Positions 18,996 to 30,400 of a DNA stretch of 38,941 nucleotides are shown piece after piece. The notes below the pieces were generated by a model, which was not told the origin of the DNA, did no database searches, and was given only the letters and a program-made list of their open reading frames with translations. The stretch's first letter is position 1. The number at the start of each line of letters is the position of its first letter. The stretch spans positions 1-38,941 of the forward strand of contig JALQPE010002149.1 in assembly GCA_030407315.1 (NCBI GenBank). The letters run 5' to 3'. Source of the stretch: Asparagopsis taxiformis. Taxonomy: Eukaryota; Rhodophyta; Florideophyceae; Bonnemaisoniales; Bonnemaisoniaceae. Both the position numbers and the translations under genes were made by a program.

Positions 18996-21900
18996 AACTA
19001 TAAACTCGAAGTCCGCGTCGGATGTAACCAGCGCACGGCCACCGCGGTGACCGCCGTACTTGATACCGGCGCGGGCCCGAGCCTCATTCGCGAGAACGTA
19101 CTAGGCGCTGATTGGAAGCACCGCGCTACGCCGCCGACGCTGCGCTGCGCGATTATCGATGCGAACGGGCGCCGTCTAGCGCCAAACGCGTCGTTACGAC
19201 TGAGCGTCTTTCTCGGTGCCCGAGCGCACCTTCAAACCTTCCTGGTGATGGCACGCTTATCCGTCCCGTGCATTTTGGGAGCAGACTTCATCGACCGTGT
19301 GGTTCAGATGATCTATACTGGGCCGCAGCGCGCGCTGCGAACCCGCTATGGCGACCACGTTCCGATGCTCCCGCGCACGCCGACGAAACCGCGCCGCGCA
19401 CTGGCCCCCAAGACTACTCGACCTGCAGAGTTCGCGCCAATTCGCGTCGCGCGCCGCACGTCGATTCTGCCGCACGTAACGCAAACTATCGACGTTACCG
19501 CGAACGCCGAAGGGCGCTGCATTACGTTACCCGCGACTAACCTCTATGCGCAGAAACTACTCCGTCTAACTAATGGTGAAATGCAGGTTCGGAGCAACGT
19601 GCCTTTCCGCATACAAGTATACAACGCTGGTACCCGCCTACAAGTATTGCCCAAAGGCATGAAGGTGGGCGTCGCAGTACCCAACCCCGTGGGTTGCCTA
19701 CAAGTCGCGCAAGAAGCGCCGAGCCCGCAAGACCGACCGCCCGACGATGCGACGCAACGCGACAATACGAGCCCGCCGGACCCGCGCAAAGCCGACGGAA
19801 TCGCGAACGCGACGCCTCATTGGGAGGACCTCTTACGCACGACGCTACGCGACGAGCGAGTAAACGACGACCTGCACGCGCAAATTATCGAGATGCTACG
19901 CAAGCACGAGCGAATGTGGAATGGCACACTTGGAGCCATCCACGCGACGGAACACCGCATCGAATTAGTTCCGGGGGGCGACCCCCGTGAACCAAACGCC
20001 GTACCGCGCCGGACACGCGTCGCGCGAAATTATCCGTACGCAAGTGGAGAAGATGCTCCGCGCCGGAGTAATCGAGCCCGCCACGTCGGAATGGGCGAGC
20101 CCGGTCGTAGTCGTACCTAAGAAGGACGGGAGCTCCCGCTTCTGCATCGACTACCGCAGCCTAAACGCCGCCACCGTGAAGGATGCGTATCCGATTCCGC
20201 GTATGGACGATTGCGTCGACTCGCTCGGTAACGCGACCGTTTTTACTACGCTGGACTGCAATTCAGGATACTGGCAGATTCCAGTAGCGCACGCCGACCG
20301 CGACAAGACGACGTTCACCTCGCACGTTGGTACGTACCGCTTCCGCCGTATGCCATTCGGACTCTCGAACGCGCCTGCGACGTTTCAACGCGCGCTCGAT
20401 ATCTTACTCGCGAACGTGAAATGGCAGCATTGCCTGGTCTACCTGGATGACGTAATCATCTTCTCTGCCGATGCAAATGCGCACGTGCACCACGTCGACG
20501 AGATATTGGGAATCCTCGGACGCGCCGGCGTTTCGCTTAAGTTCGCGAAAACCGAGTTCTTCAAGCGCTCGGTGGACTATCTGGGACATACTATTTCACC
20601 TGGAACGCTCGCCGTACCGACGACTAAATGCGACGCGCTGCGCGATGCGACGTATCCGACGACGAAAACGCAACTACGGAGTTTTCTAGGGACTTGCAAC
20701 GTATACCGCCGATTCGTCGAGAAGTTCGCGTTCGTAGCGGCACCGCTTACGCAGCTGCTAAAGAAGGACCAATGATACAGCTTACCCGCGCCGACGCCGG
20801 AGCAAACGCGCGCGTTCGAATCATTGCGACGAGCGATGTTGTCTCCACCTATTCTCCGTCTACCGCGCGAAGGGCACCCGTATGTGCTCGACACTGACGC
20901 GTCGCAAGGACAAATCGGGTGCGCATTACTACAGCTAGACGCGGACGACGACACACTACATCCAGTCGGATACTGGTCGCGCACGCTTAACGACGCGGAG
21001 CGCAATTATTCGACGACGGAACGCGAGTGCCTCGCAGTCGTATGGGCGATACTTCTATTACGTGCGTATCTGGAGGGACGGAAGTTCACTGTCCGCACGG
21101 ACCATAATTCGCTGCGCTGGATTCTGAATATGACGTCCGCGGAGGGACGCCTTGCGCGCTGGCGACTGCGGCCCACCGAGTTCGAATTCGACGTCGAATA
21201 CAAGAAGGGCAAACGTCACGTTATCGCCGACGCGCTCTCGCGAATGGCCACGCGAAGTGGCGACGAAATGGAGATACCGGAGGAGATACCCTGCTTCGAC
21301 GCCGCGAACATCGTCGAACCGCACGCGCACGCTCACACTCGGACCGACGCTGCGCTGCTGTGCGATTACGCAGAATATTACCCAAGCCTGGATTGTCTGT
21401 TGACATCTCGAACATGTATCGAACCACCCGTGTCTGCTGACGAGTGGATACGCGAGCAGGCACGGACGAGTTCTGCCAGAACGCCAAGCGCGACGTCGAA
21501 ACCGCGCCGCAATCGCGCTTCCACCTGTCCCCCGATGGGATTCTCATGAGGACCGCTCCGCTCGATGGCGCCTCGCAAATTGTCGTGCCCGAAGCTATAA
21601 AAGGACGTATTCTGCGAGCTAACCACTATGCGGTGACCGCAGGGCATCCGGGCGCGCGACGCATGTACGACGCAATTAGGCGCGCATTCTACTGACCGAT
21701 GATGAGCGTGGACGTCTACACTACGGTGAGACAGTGCGATGCGTGCGCGCGCAATCGCGTTACGCAATATCGCCATACGAACGCCCTGAAGCTATTCCCC
21801 GCGACGCGCCCGCTCGAAGACGTCGCTATCGATATTTTGGGTCCGCTGCCCGAGACTCCGCGCCAACGCCGCTTCGTGCTCGTAATCGCAGACCGCTATA

Positions 21901-22970
21901 GCAAACTTTGCCGACTCATCCCGCTCGGACGCATATCCGCGCTCGCCGTTGCGAAAGCGTTTTGTCGAGACTGGGTTTTCGTTTACGGACCACCGCGCAC
22001 GCTAGTCTCGGACAACGGGGCCGCAATTCCGCTCGAAGCTGTTTCAGGAGACTTGCGCGCTGATGGGTACGCGAAATATATTCACAACGACGTACCACCC
22101 GAAATCGAACGGACAGGTAGAGCGCATGAACCGTACCATCGTAGCGACGCTGCGTCATTACGTAGATGAAGAGCGCTGGGATTGGGACGAGCATCTAGAC
22201 GCGCTAGCGTACGCTTACAACCGCGCGATACACCGCTCGACGAATACGTCGCCATTCGAACTTACGCTCACGCGCTACCCCGTATCGCTGGGGACGGAAC
22301 AAATGGACACGATTCGCACCACGCCGTTCCTTCGTATGGAATTTATAGCGCGATTATCGGACGCCTACGTGCGCGCAGCAAGCGCGTTGAAGAAAGCGCA
22401 AGCGCGTTACAAACGAGACTTCGACCGCGGCGTACGCACAGTGAACAAGTCAAGGTTGGTGACCAAGTATACTTGGATACCCGCGCGGGAGCGACGACGC
22501 AAGCGCAGCGAGACGAGGGGAAGCGCGCGTCGAAACTGGACTACCCTGTCTCCGGCCCTTTCCCTGTGATAGGCTGTCGTGGCCATACATACGAAATTGT
22601 GATAGACAGTGTGCCTGAGCTGGTCAGTTCCGACCGTATCCGCTTAGCACCTAGCCCCGCGACGCACGCGCCAGCGACGCCGGACGACGCAGAAGAAGAC
22701 GTTAGTACGGAGAACGCAAACGACGCGACGCGAAGGGACGAATGCGAATTCGAAGACTCGCGCAAGGTCAACCCCGAAGTCGGGTACGGAACGCGCGAAT
22801 TTATGATTGACAAACTCATGGCTGAGGGTATCGACGACGCTGGAGAGGCCGTCTTCCGTGTGCGATGGAAGGGTTATTCACCGCGCGACGACACTTGGGA
22901 GCCCATGCGCTCGCTACCCGCGCCAACTCGTGCGACGATTCAATCGTCGCACGCTTTCGCAAGGAGTTGA
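18996..22970 (+). pseudogene. Gypsy pol: protease, RT, RNase H, integrase, chromodomain
   Basis: Domains in order: protease with AVLDTGAGPSLI (19050); reverse transcriptase with FCIDYRSLN (20140), TTLDCNSGYWQI (20250) and CLVYLDDVIIFS (20435); RNase H with VLDTDASQGQIG (20885), TTERECLAVVWA and RTDHNSL; integrase with a HHCC zinc site (HYAVTAGHPG ... CDACARN) and catalytic D (AIDILGPL, 21830), D (LVSDNG, 22010) and E (NGQVERMN, 22115); C-terminal chromodomain with FRVRWKGYSPRDDTWEP (22853-22905), which targets modified histones in chromoviruses. Breaks: a shift near 19975 in a G run; TGA 20773-20775; a shift near 21500; TGA 21693-21695 where integrases have the Trp of YWP; one extra G in the GGGG run after the second catalytic Asp (22016-22019); a shift near 22430. 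Confidence 0.88.
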
Positions 22971-25260
22971 AGCGGGCCGCTTCTAATACCGCCGGGCGCG
23001 ATACCAAGGCCGGCCCTGCGACGCCACGTAAAGACCGAAAGCGCCCAACGAGGCACCCAGCCCCCACGGAGGCATGCGCTGACACACCGCGAATAAAGCC
23101 GCCTAACCGCATGAGTGCACGTCTCGCGAACCAAAGGAAGCCTTCCTGTGCGCAACGCAACTAGTGTGCGAAGCGCTGCCGGAATCGACGATCACGCGCA
23201 CCTAGGACGTATACGCAGCACAAAATGCAAGCAGGCCACCTAGCGACGTGAAGCCCGGACGCGCGGATGTAGGCACAAACCGGCAATTTACTGTTCGCCA
23301 CGCAATCAGCGCATCGTCGTACGCCACGCAACCCTCGTTTTGTCGTGCGCCACGCAGTCAGCGCATCGTCGAACGCACCTCTCTCACCGCAATGAAAAAG
23401 CTACCCTGTGTGGTGAGTTTAGTCGTCTAAGTTAATCCATCTCGTACGCAATGCTTTCGCCCCATCGTACACCACGCAGCGCTTTCTCCCCATCGCACAC
23501 GACAAGCAACTATTTCGCGCCATCCTACTCTGCGCCACGCGACCCCCACATGAGCGAGAGAGCGTCTAACTAACTGAAGGTTGGGAACAGGCTCGCAGCG
23601 AAGCTGACGTCCACCCGTCACTAGAATCGCAGGGACGCACTACGCCACCAGCGCGTTTTCGTGTAAATCAGGGGTAGACGCTGGTTACTGATCACGCGCC
23701 AGGTGCACAGGGTGGCCCAGCTGGTTTGGTAATGAGGCCGTCCAAAAAAAATCGGCCGCCAAAAATTTGCATCGGGCTGGGACGGACGCTTTCCGAGGCC
23801 GCTGACCCGACCCCGCGTCGTGACAAGGCGTCGGCAGCTGGCACCCTCTGATTGGGCCCTCACACACATGCGCACGACGAAGCGCGCGTGCGCAAGCGAC
23901 TGACGCCATCGCGCTGGATACCCTCGGGCCAGCGCGGCGCTGGAATCCGCCGCCGGCCACCGAAAAAATCGCGCGGAAATTGGGTGCGAATGCGGCAAAA
24001 TAACCGGGCCATAAAAAAATTCGAGCCAAAAAATCACCCAGAAATAGGGTTCGATTTTAGCGAGAAAATCGGGCCATTTGATCAAGTTAAAAATATCGGC
24101 TCAGAAATTCCACCTGGAATTTTTGGCGCCAAATTTTTGATCAACCCGATCCTGGCCCTCCCTGCTTGTCGTCGCCAGCGCGTTCTGATTGGTGCGCTTC
24201 TTGTCCGCTCGTATCTCACGATCGCCAACGCGTTCGTCGAACGAGAAGCGCGCAAACGCAAACCGCCATCCACGCACGAGCTTGAAGGAAACTGGCGCTG
24301 GTATATACCTCAAGCTAGTCCCCTGCCGCCCCTCCCGCACTCTGACGCGAACGTCGAAACGAGCAGCGAACACGCGGCGACAAAATGCCAACGTCGAGGC
24401 GGAAAGCGAACGCGCGACGACGAAACCCAATCAATTTGCAATTAACGCCCGAGACCCCTTCCCGTTTTCTTCCTTCGTTCTACTAACAGAAGAACCCCCG
24501 CGACGCTATTGCAATGACGCGCACCTCGGCTCCCTCAAAAAGCCTCCTGCTCCCGCACCAAGGCCCGGCTGGCACCCCGCAACCGCTGCAAAAGATGATT
24601 CGAGGCTGGACGCGCTTCACCGCCGCACGTGCAGATCGGTCGCGTCGTTCGCGTACCACCCGAACGCCGACGTAGCCACCGGGCAAATATGGCCTCGAGT
24701 GGCACCACGCGCACCCGACAGTGACGACGACAGCGAGCATTCGCACTAGCTCGTGTTACGCCATACCGCCCTTATGACACGCCAAGTCGCAAATCGATTC
24801 AGTCGCCAACGCGCGAAACTTGCGCACGAAATGAATATACCAAGCAAGCACACGGGGGAAGTTATTTCAATTGAAAGACGTTCATTGTGCTAGAGGAGAG
24901 CGAGAGTGATATCTACGACGGTTCCATGCACGTGTCTTCGTCGCGACGAGTACCGCAGCTTGACTAACCGGCTACCGCATTGCGCGCTCGAGCGCGTCAT
25001 GAGGCTTGCGCCGCCGCGACTCACACCATCGCATTTCGACGCTCTTGACGTCGCGCCAGACCTCGTCCCCCGCGTCGCTCCCGCTTGCATTTCACTAACG
25101 GCTTGCGTCTCGCTGGCCGACTCCATCCTCTCTTCCGGTCCCACTTGGCCACGCTGAAACATGTCGATGCTGCTTCTAAGCGAGCCGCCAAGCTAATGTG
25201 TGCGCTCGATGGTCTCCTGGGTCTGGCACACGGTTTCCAATCTCGATCGCCTGATCGGAC
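22971..25260. other. Non-coding 3' region of the Gypsy element
   Basis: About 2.3 kb between pol and the antisense frame, with no supported gene. Long frames on both strands (for example 23852-24445 and 24189-24749) are low-complexity Arg/Ser/Pro products of CG-rich sequence. It contains a 24-bp direct repeat (23296-23319 and 23348-23371, one difference) and an A-run-rich patch at 23740-24150 unlike its surroundings. Confidence 0.55.
23296..23371. repeat. 24-bp direct repeat pair
   Basis: CGCCACGCAATCAGCGCATC, followed by GTCG, at 23296-23319 recurs at 23348-23371 with one A/G difference. The copies are 52 bp apart, with partial CGCCACGCA copies between and after them. Confidence 0.7.
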
Positions 25261-26313
25261 TCAACTTCGGCAAGCGCTCGCTCCGCCATTTCTTGTACCG
25301 AATTCAAAGCTTCGCAACGGAACTGAATAGCCGTTATCATCGCGCGATTTCCGTCGGCAACCCCTTGATGCGCCGCTGGCAGCAGTGTGCAGTGCGCGTT
25401 CTTGGAGGGCGCGAATATCTTGATGCATACGCCAGATTCTCGTTGTGCCGTTGTTGGATATGCACTTCATCGCCGCTTCGCGGATACGTGCTTCGTCGAG
25501 CGTCTTCTCTGCCATCCATAACAGCGTTAACGCCTCACCGTGCGTCTTGTTCGCTTCTTAGAGACGCCCCAGCGTTTCTTTATGAGCCTTCTCGCCCGTC
25601 ATCAAACGCTCTAACGCCTCTTCGCTGCTCCTTTCGACGATGGAGAGTTGATTCTGCAGCAAACTTGCGTCCGCGTCACCTGACATCGCTCTCGCCCCTT
25701 CATCGACTGCCACCGCACTCACGCCTGAATCGCTGGACGCCGCCGCTTCGCTTTCACTTTGAGTTTCATTCTTCAACACCCGCAACTCGTTATAGACCTT
25801 GAGTTATTCCTCCGGCTGCGCTGTGTTGAGGCGAGCGATGTCGATGGGAGCGCATGGCGGCTCGGAGAAAATCGAATATCGACTGTCGCGGAAACGTCGA
25901 CGCTCGACCACCTACAACGCCGCCATGCCAAGATACTTTGCATACCCGCGCGAGTCGGTCGTCTGCACGTTGTGCAATTCGTTAGAAGACAGTGCAGATA
26001 GTGCGGAACCGACGGTGACGACGTCGCTAGCTTCCCAGTTCCCGAACGCGTCGCGCGATGGATTGCGCGGAGACGTGAGTAGGATGTGCGAAATCTCATT
26101 GTGCTGATGCTCGCCGAGCGCACGGTGCGCCCAATCGACGATGCCGTTTTCCCCTTTCCAGGGTAACCACTGGCCACCCTTCTTGGAGTCTATACCTGAT
26201 GCGACGTCGAAAATGAGATTCTCGTCCCACGTGCAAGGGAGATGCTCCGCCAGAAGCCTTTCTAAGTTCGCTGCCTTCGCCACACCCATTTGACGACTAA
26301 GGGACTGGCGCAC
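25261..26313 (-). pseudogene. Antisense frame in the Gypsy 3' region, three stops, no shift
   Basis: About 350 codons in one minus-strand frame, interrupted only by TAG 25912-25914, TAA 25804-25806 and TAA 25558-25560. The N-terminal third is globular-looking and not low complexity (ENLIFDVASG, GGQWLPWKGENGIVDWAHRA, GNWEASDVVTVGSALSA). The middle is acidic Ser/Ala. The end is a predicted coiled coil (LLQNQLSIVERSSEEALERL, KTLDEARIREAAMK). Stops in the coding pieces disturb otherwise continuous sequence character, as expected of a decayed gene. The first in-frame ATG encodes MGVAKAANLERLL. I do not recognise a family. Some long Gypsy elements carry an antisense or extra gene between pol and the 3' LTR; a captured host gene is the alternative. 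Confidence 0.5.
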
Positions 26314-26673
26314 TTGGAGATGATGCTCGTGTCATGGACATATAGAAGGGAATCTCCGGGTTGGAATGAGAAGGAATCGCGATGCGCGGAACAGGAGACA
26401 GCGCGTTAGTCGGCGTCGCAGTTTCGTCACCCGAAGGAGCGATAGCGCAAAGGCAGTAAAAATGTCATCTTGTTGTGTCATTGCGAAACGCGAACATGTA
26501 CGTCAACGAAGAAGGAGCGAGAACGGCGAGGAAACGAGCGCGTGGAACGAGATGAAAAGAAGAAGAGGAACAAAGAGGGAAGGAAGCAAAGAAGGTTGCA
26601 AGGAAGAACAGATGGAGAATGTTTAAGATGTGCAAGGAGAAGTGACGCGCTAGGACGCGCTGTGATGTTAGTC
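26314..26673. other. Purine-rich run-up to the 3' LTR
   Basis: A GA-rich stretch (26480-26640 especially) between the antisense frame and the polypurine tract. The short plus-strand Lys/Arg/Glu-rich frames at 26366-26626 and 26470-26739 follow from this composition. The promoter of the antisense frame, if it has one, would lie here. Confidence 0.5.
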
Positions 26674-26681
26674 GGGGGGAG
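26674..26681 (+). other. Polypurine tract
   Basis: GGGGGGAG lies directly before the TG of the 3' LTR, the expected place and composition for the plus-strand primer of reverse transcription. Confidence 0.85.
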
Positions 26682-27471
26682 TGTGGTGCGATTTATGCCG
26701 CTAACGCGAACGCGGGTTGAAGCGATGTCGACGAGTTGAGTCCGCGTGCATCCGTGCTGAGTTAGTTAGTAAGCGAGCGTACGCGTAGCGAGCCGATTAC
26801 GTGTCATGGTGCACCTGCGCGAGCGCGTGCGACTGCGAGCCGGCGCCACGTGTAGCGAATTCTACGAATTTCCCTTTATTTCCCCTTTTTGGGTTTTTTT
26901 ATGACGAAAGTCTTTTTCCAAAATATTTCCCTTTTTGCGTGCGAGCGAGCGGCCGCCGGCCGGCCGCGTAAGGACAACCTGTCCCCAGTAGTTAGCTACT
27001 AATGGTCGTTCTGCTTCGCACCTTACCAATAAACAGCCAGCACTTTCGCAGCTACGAGTTAACCGTCTAGCGCGTCGCGAGGACTGATTGCGTTACGACT
27101 TTGCGTGCGAATTGCTCACGATCGCCGACGTACGTTTGCGCGCGCCGCGTATACGGATCGTCGAACTGCGTCGCACCGCGATAGCGCGCGTTGGGTCGCA
27201 TACCACTCGGCCAGGGATTTACGACCCCTGCGTGGATCGCGTTGCGCTCGAGTTTACTCGGTGACCTCACCTGAGATCACGGCTTGCGCCGGCCCGCGAA
27301 TGCCGTGTTGCGATCGATCCCTACGCGTTCCGCCGTTGTACCACCCGTTCGCCACCGCGACCGAGCGACGCGCGAAACGCAAGTTCAACCAGCGCGATCC
27401 GGTTCACCTCGCCCTGGCACGGTTGCAATTCTTGAACTCCCTTAGCGATCGCCATCCCGGCTGGTCCTACA
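26682..27471 (+). repeat. Gypsy 3' LTR
   Basis: 790 bp, starting TGTGGTGCG and ending GGTCCTACA, nearly identical to the 5' LTR. The one substitution (CTAGAA in the 5' LTR, CTTGAA here) falls in the arm of the leader inverted repeat. Confidence 0.93.
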
Positions 27472-27476
27472 GTAGG
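27472..27476. repeat. Target-site duplication, right copy (GTAGG)
   Basis: GTAGG follows the 3' LTR directly and equals the five bases before the 5' LTR. Confidence 0.92.
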
Positions 27477-30400
27477 TAACACCCCTCTCGTCTCGAGAGC
27501 CTCATCGTTGTGGAGATTGTTTCCCGCTGTCCCTGAAATATTACAAAGAGTACCGGATAAGTCATACAAGACATGAAAAGCCTTTTCAGGCATCGTTATT
27601 TTTTCAGTAAGGTCATGGAAGAAGGCTGCCTGATAGTTTGTTTTTCCAGTAGTATAGACAAGAGGAATGAAAGCAGTTAGCATAGTATTTCTTTGTCTGA
27701 GCTGCCCACATCGCGCGAAGTAGTGGAACATAATACACGGAGCAATCACATCCAGCGACAGAATACAGCCAAATCGGAAGTTAGGTTCGAGAAGTGAGGA
27801 AATCTTTGCTCGTATTGCGGCAGATATTTCATCACCGACTGTTAGCAGGCGTGGAGGAAAGTATTTCTTTTCAACAGCAATGTTGAACCATCCTTAATAT
27901 TCATTATTGGTATTCGCACACTCATTTTCCAGTTTTAGAAACATATGTTCCAAAGTCCTTCTGTCCGAACCATTTCCCTGCAGCTCTGCAATATCCTTGA
28001 ATGCATTTATATAATCATTGATAAGTTCCTCCACAATTTTCACAACCATTGCCACCACGGCTTGAGAGAAGAATCTCAAGTTAGTCTTGAAGTCTTTACT
28101 CTCTTTAAACCGTGACTGTGCTCCTGCCGAAAGCCCTGTGCATGGCATTAGGCCATCGAAGATGGAATCAGAACTGATCGTTTTAGCGACATCGAACATT
28201 GCCATGGAGGAGTGCATCAATCCAAGTTGAGGCAGTACATCTCGGAATTCAGAGCTTCGTTCTCCAGGAGGAGCGTCTCTAATGATATTCATCTGTTGCA
28301 GGAATAAAGGATTATCGGAGGTCAAGGGCACCATAACCCGCTCTGCATTCGTACATCCAGTCATTTCTGGTACTCGCACCATGGCATTTGTAATACCTCG
28401 ATTGTCCTTATCAGAGTTACTTTGGTCTCTATCGCGGTATAAATTCTTGGAGCTTTCGATAACAGTTCTCATTATCTTTCTTGCAGTTTCCTCTGAATTT
28501 GATGACTCTTCCAGGAAAAGGAGGTTTTGAAGAGTACTTGGAGTATCGCAGTTCACGCTCCTGAGTGCTTTCTTCAAAAGATAATCTAGAGAAACTTTGA
28601 ATGCATCATCAGTATCCATAAGGTTTGCTCTAAATTCCCAGATAAGTCCACAAATGAGCGCTGCAGCGCTACGGACGGTGTGTTCATTGTGAACACGAGG
28701 GTGACTGAGCATTTGTCTAGGTGAAGGGAATCTGGATAATGTAATTTTTGAATGCGCCTGTTCTGATATTATTGGTGCAGCATCTGCGTTCTGGCTCGCT
28801 ACCATTATTGTTCCGTGGAAGTCAGGGATATCCCCAATAGCATGAGGATTTTTGTGAACCTTCTTGCTGTCGATATTGTCCCATGCAGGGTGAAAAAGAA
28901 GAGATTTATCCAGTTTCGCATGAACAGGGGTTCCCTTATTGCACTCGTAGATTTCCTTTCGATATGCACGCAAAGTTTCATAGCAAGGTGTAAATCCAAG
29001 CTTGGAAGAAGCTTCAAGAATCCATTTATCGCTGCATAGGAGATGTGAAATCCCATACCACCAGATAAACGGCCCAGAACCCTTTGAGTCCATCATAAAT
29101 GCCTTCTGCTGAATTAGAGACAGCGCACGAATTACTCTCACAAATTGGTACAGCGGCAGTTCTTGGATAGATTTCTCAGTAACTCTAATACTGCCATATG
29201 GGAGCTCGAGATCTTCGTAGTTTATGCCATTGCAGGTAGCTTTCATTCCTTCGAAAACCTCCCTATTGTGTTTCATTCGCTTCGTCTCAGTGTCAAGAAG
29301 CTCAGATCACAATAGCAATGGATCGACGTGATGGATATCGGTTATTATCTTCACTAGATCCATTTTCTGCTCCCGCACGCTATTCTTCTCTTCTGTCAGA
29401 GCATAGAATGATGCAAGCTTTGAATATGACATAGCACGCTCTGCAGAGCATCTTGAAGAGCAACTATTCAACGATGATTCAATTTCCTTTTCTACAAATC
29501 CTTTGACAGATTCTTTTTGACATAAAAAAAACTTCTCAGAGCTGTTGACAGCCTCAAATATCTCCAAGTCTGTTCTTATCAGCAGTTATTTCCGAAAACC
29601 CTTCTACTATGTCCTTTATGCCCTCGAGACTTACATATTTCCAGATAGATGTCGTATGCACCTTGCAGTTCCATAACGAAGTCTGATCGGGCTTCGAATC
29701 GCTCCAAGATTTCTTTCACTGATTCAGAAATTAGCTCTTCTCTCAGTATTCTAGAACCAGACTGCTTTCTGATCTCAGACGTTGGAGTGATTTACTTCTT
29801 TAGGAACTGGTCGTAGACTTCTACTCTCAAAGTGTACAAGTCAATTACATGTCTTCTTAGTCTGTTGTAAAAAGCACAGTAACAACGATTGCATGTATTG
29901 ATGTTGTAGACACTTTTCGTCATTTGTTCGGATCCTAGATCGTTCATCACGTTTTCTTTAAAAGAGAATAAAGACCTGAAGAAATGTTTCCTTGTTTCGT
30001 CTACACACTGCGATTGTAATTCCATGTTCGCAGTATTGTTCTCCATCATATTTTGATAATCAGAAGAGCATTTGGCAGACGCACTATGCAGTACGCAATT
30101 CTTTTCTGGTCTAGATCCCTGTGTCATGTTCTTAGCATGAAGTTCTGTGAGACATGATTCTGCAGCCAGTTTTATAATATTACTCTCTTCTTCGTTACCC
30201 TCATTTGACATTTTTGAAATCATGTAAGATAAAGGAAGCAGCCGAACTGAACTTGATGCGAAAATTCCGCAAATACCACAACGTCGGGTGCAGAGGTTGT
30301 CGAAGAAGTTATTGAAAACCATATAGTGACGAGCACAAATTCTGTCCTCGTTGTGATACCCTTGGAGAATCCCTTTGATAACTTGATCTGCTTCCATATT

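Larger units (their letters stand above)
15549..27471 (+). mobile_element. Ty3/Gypsy chromovirus, full length, 11.9 kb
   Basis: A complete LTR retrotransposon bounded by TG...CA LTRs and a 5-bp duplication, inserted in the zinc-finger element gene. Order: LTR, leader, gag, protease-RT-RNase H-integrase-chromodomain, a non-pol 3' region of about 3.7 kb with an antisense frame, a polypurine tract, LTR. Gag and pol carry several one-base shifts and stops, so this copy as written cannot make its proteins. It is visibly GC- and CG-rich compared with the flanks. At 11.9 kb it is much longer than the usual 5-7 kb because of the 3' extension. Confidence 0.93.

Noticed and set aside
23621..24749. Several overlapping frames of 100-200 codons on both strands in the Gypsy 3' region
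   Set aside because: Arg/Pro/Ser-rich products of CG-rich sequence with no motif and no consistent frame.
15549..27471. Two solo LTRs or a segmental duplication instead of one element
   Set aside because: The interior holds gag and pol in the right order and a shared 5-bp target duplication flanks the outer ends.
29560..29660. An intron (GTAAGT donor near 29635, AG near 29550 on the minus strand) to explain the frame change in the zinc-finger gene
   Set aside because: Splicing there does not restore the downstream frame, and the would-be intron is itself coding-like in a third frame; two one-base shifts fit better.
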